Positions 62,336-64,000 of a stretch of DNA of 64,000 bases are shown piece after piece. The position numbers and the translations under genes are program-made. Location: positions 27,933-91,932 of the forward strand of contig CAJNOJ010000363.1 in assembly GCA_905250025.1 (NCBI GenBank), in the 5' to 3' direction. Below the pieces are notes generated by a model. The model was not told the DNA's origin. It worked only from the letters and a program-made list of their open reading frames with translations, and did not search any database. The stretch's first letter is position 1. Every line of letters starts with the position of its first letter. The DNA is from Adineta ricciae. Lineage: Eukaryota > Rotifera > Eurotatoria > Adinetida > Adinetidae.

Positions 62336-63758
62336 GTATAAGCTATACTGTCTTAGTTATGCCATATTGAATGTAGGAGCTAAAGATGGCCGAGGATACC
62401 TTTATTAATAGAAGAAATCAGAGCACAAAATGTACTAATATTCGCACAGACCTCCCTAATAGTGAACATGACAGAAAATCTAGAAACTCTTCATTATATC
62501 CATTATGTTGGAGATTTCAAAAACATTCACTAGATTCAACGGAAAATAATACTTTGTTATGCGTCTCGTTCAACCGATGTCGAAATAGGTTAAAAAAGCG
62601 TTAGATAATATATGTATTATACCATTCATCTGAATTTCATTTTCAAACGAAAATCATAAGTTTATTTTCTGAGTAAGCGTGTTTTGATGCTCGGTAAAGC
62701 TAACAACTACACATTAGAAGTAGATATGACACAAGAAATAGAAGTATTTTGTTACTGAATAGGCTGCAAGTATGCATTTGAAATTTAGGCAAGTGTTTGA
62801 TCCTCAAACGCCCATCTCAGATCTGCACGGTCCCCAACTAGTTTTATTCTAGTGTTTTACATATACGGTCGCAGATTATACTACACCACTCAATGTATGC
62901 TCTAGTGAAGACTAGTGTAGCATATCATAGAAAGCATTCACTTATCTTCTTTATCTGTCTGTGATACTAGTAATGTGACGCAGTAGCTGCTGATCCGCTA
63001 CTGAAAGGATATCATCAGATTCGTTATCCTTCTTCAAGAGAAGGACATCAAAACCATTTCATTTAAATGATCCAATCGTTCGATAGTTGATCTCAGGCTT
63101 TTCCTTACACTCAGTTTGCTTTCTAAAATCTTGTCAAACTGAATCCCAGTCGTCCGTCAGCCACTCACGGCCAGCTGTTGGTATATAATCAATTTCACTA
63201 TACTTTCACATTTAAAGTACCTCGTTTAAACTGAGTCGACATGTAACCGAATTTATTGAAACTCAACTTAAATGTACGATCTACAACACGTGTTTTATTG
63301 TTCTCTTCAACTTAAGAGTCTGTTAACGCGTACAGATTATTCTCGAATTTCGAAGAGACATTAGTTCTGTTCCTGCGAAAAAGCATTGACACTGCCTGAG
63401 GCTCTAGTAAATCTAATCATTCATATAACTTCGAAAATAAATGTCTAAGCGTTCGTGGATCTCTCTCCGGTCCAGAGCTGGGCAACTCAACTCAATTCAA
63501 TTTAGAGTTGAAAGGAATTGAGTTGAATTGCCCTGCTCTGCTCCGGTCGGTCACTCACGGCTAGCCGTTGCTATGGTTACCTCCGTTATACTTTTTATTA
63601 TTGATTAACTTTTAAACGGAATAACTACGTTTCTTTTTATTCTCCCTCACAAAGTGCTAATATTCCATTCATATCATTATCAAGAGAAGCCAGTTAAAAA
63701 GTTTTGTTTTTGTTAGCGTTTGTGTGGTTCACACAACGTTAAACTAGAGTTCAAGACG
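62336..63758. other. no gene; dispersed repeat fragments
   Basis: Contains inverted copies of pieces from 14760-15045: near 63000 (CTACTGAAAGGATATCATC) and 63541-63570 (GGTCACTCACGGCTAGCCG), plus a diverged version near 63150. A short local palindrome of TCAACTCAATTCAA type lies at 63485-63530. No coding evidence. Confidence 0.5.
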
Positions 63759-63832
63759 ATCCTTCTAGTTTAATTGGCTTAGGACATCTGCCCGGATAGC
63801 AGAAGGTGTGGGTTTGAGTCCTACGAAGGCCA
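63759..63832 (+). tRNA. tRNA-like sequence, probably a pseudogene
   Basis: A-box TAGTTTAATTGG, B-box GGTTTGAGTCC and a following TTTTT Pol III stop are all present. Anticodon stem TCTGC/GCAGA is perfect with loop CCGGATA; the T-stem GTGGG/CCTAC pairs. Only five of seven acceptor pairs form (CCTTC/GAAGG), and position 33 is C instead of the near-universal U. The loop would read GGA (Ser), yet there is no long variable arm. More likely a decayed or tRNA-derived copy than a working tRNA. Confidence 0.5.
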
Positions 63833-64000
63833 CTTTTTCTTCGTTCTTCTTTCCTTTGGCTGTTGTTCCTTTCATGGCTCGAATAGGAAGATAACAATTT
63901 TATAATTTAATTTGCGAAAACAGTGTTAATAATATCGATGCGTATGTTTAGGATATTATCTGTATAGTCGTTGTCGCTGTGCCTGGGGCGACGGGGTTGC

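Noticed and set aside
1..64000. CRISPR arrays, bacterial operons or phage genes
   Set aside because: No regularly spaced identical repeats, no ribosome-binding-site-led gene runs; the coding sequence is intron-split and eukaryotic in form.

Overview
This AT-rich window looks like an animal nuclear genome, most likely a bdelloid rotifer (Adineta/Rotaria type). That is inference from four things: genes cut by many short introns (about 50-65 bp, clean GT..AG), bacterial/fungal-style non-ribosomal peptide synthetase (NRPS) genes that nevertheless carry such introns, many different low-copy decayed DNA transposons, and diverged or inverted partial copies of the same exons, as expected from a degenerate-tetraploid assembly.

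Layout: 0-17 kb is a transposon graveyard: a hAT fragment, nested palindromes, a 2.65-kb DDE_Tnp_4-type element with about 240-bp inverted repeats, mariner pieces and MITEs. From 17 to 36.3 kb runs a plus-strand full-size ABC exporter of the P-glycoprotein/ABCB family. Its second half is compact and almost complete. Its first half is stretched by transposon-filled introns, a 55-N gap and missing exons. A Tigger/pogo element with its transposase lies at 37.8-40.1 kb.

From 41.4 to 57.7 kb the minus strand holds NRPS sequence. In coding order it is condensation-adenylation-thiolation-condensation (57.7-52.5 kb), a 5.6-kb stretch with repeats and a duplicated condensation-domain fragment, then condensation-adenylation-thiolation plus a long membrane-embedded terminal region with left-handed beta-helix repeats (46.9-41.4 kb). 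That last architecture resembles the Pls/PosA (epsilon-poly-lysine synthetase) terminal domain. A further adenylation fragment lies at 60.2-60.4 kb. From 60.5 kb to the end there are MITE-like elements and a tRNA-like sequence.

The NRPS and the multidrug-type exporter are convergent and 5.1 kb apart, 2.3 kb of which is the Tigger element. They could form a horizontally assembled 'make and export' pair in an animal; this is a hypothesis. Eight single-N positions mark contig joins, several of them inside palindromes or duplicated exons, so some gene breaks may be assembly chimaeras rather than biology.
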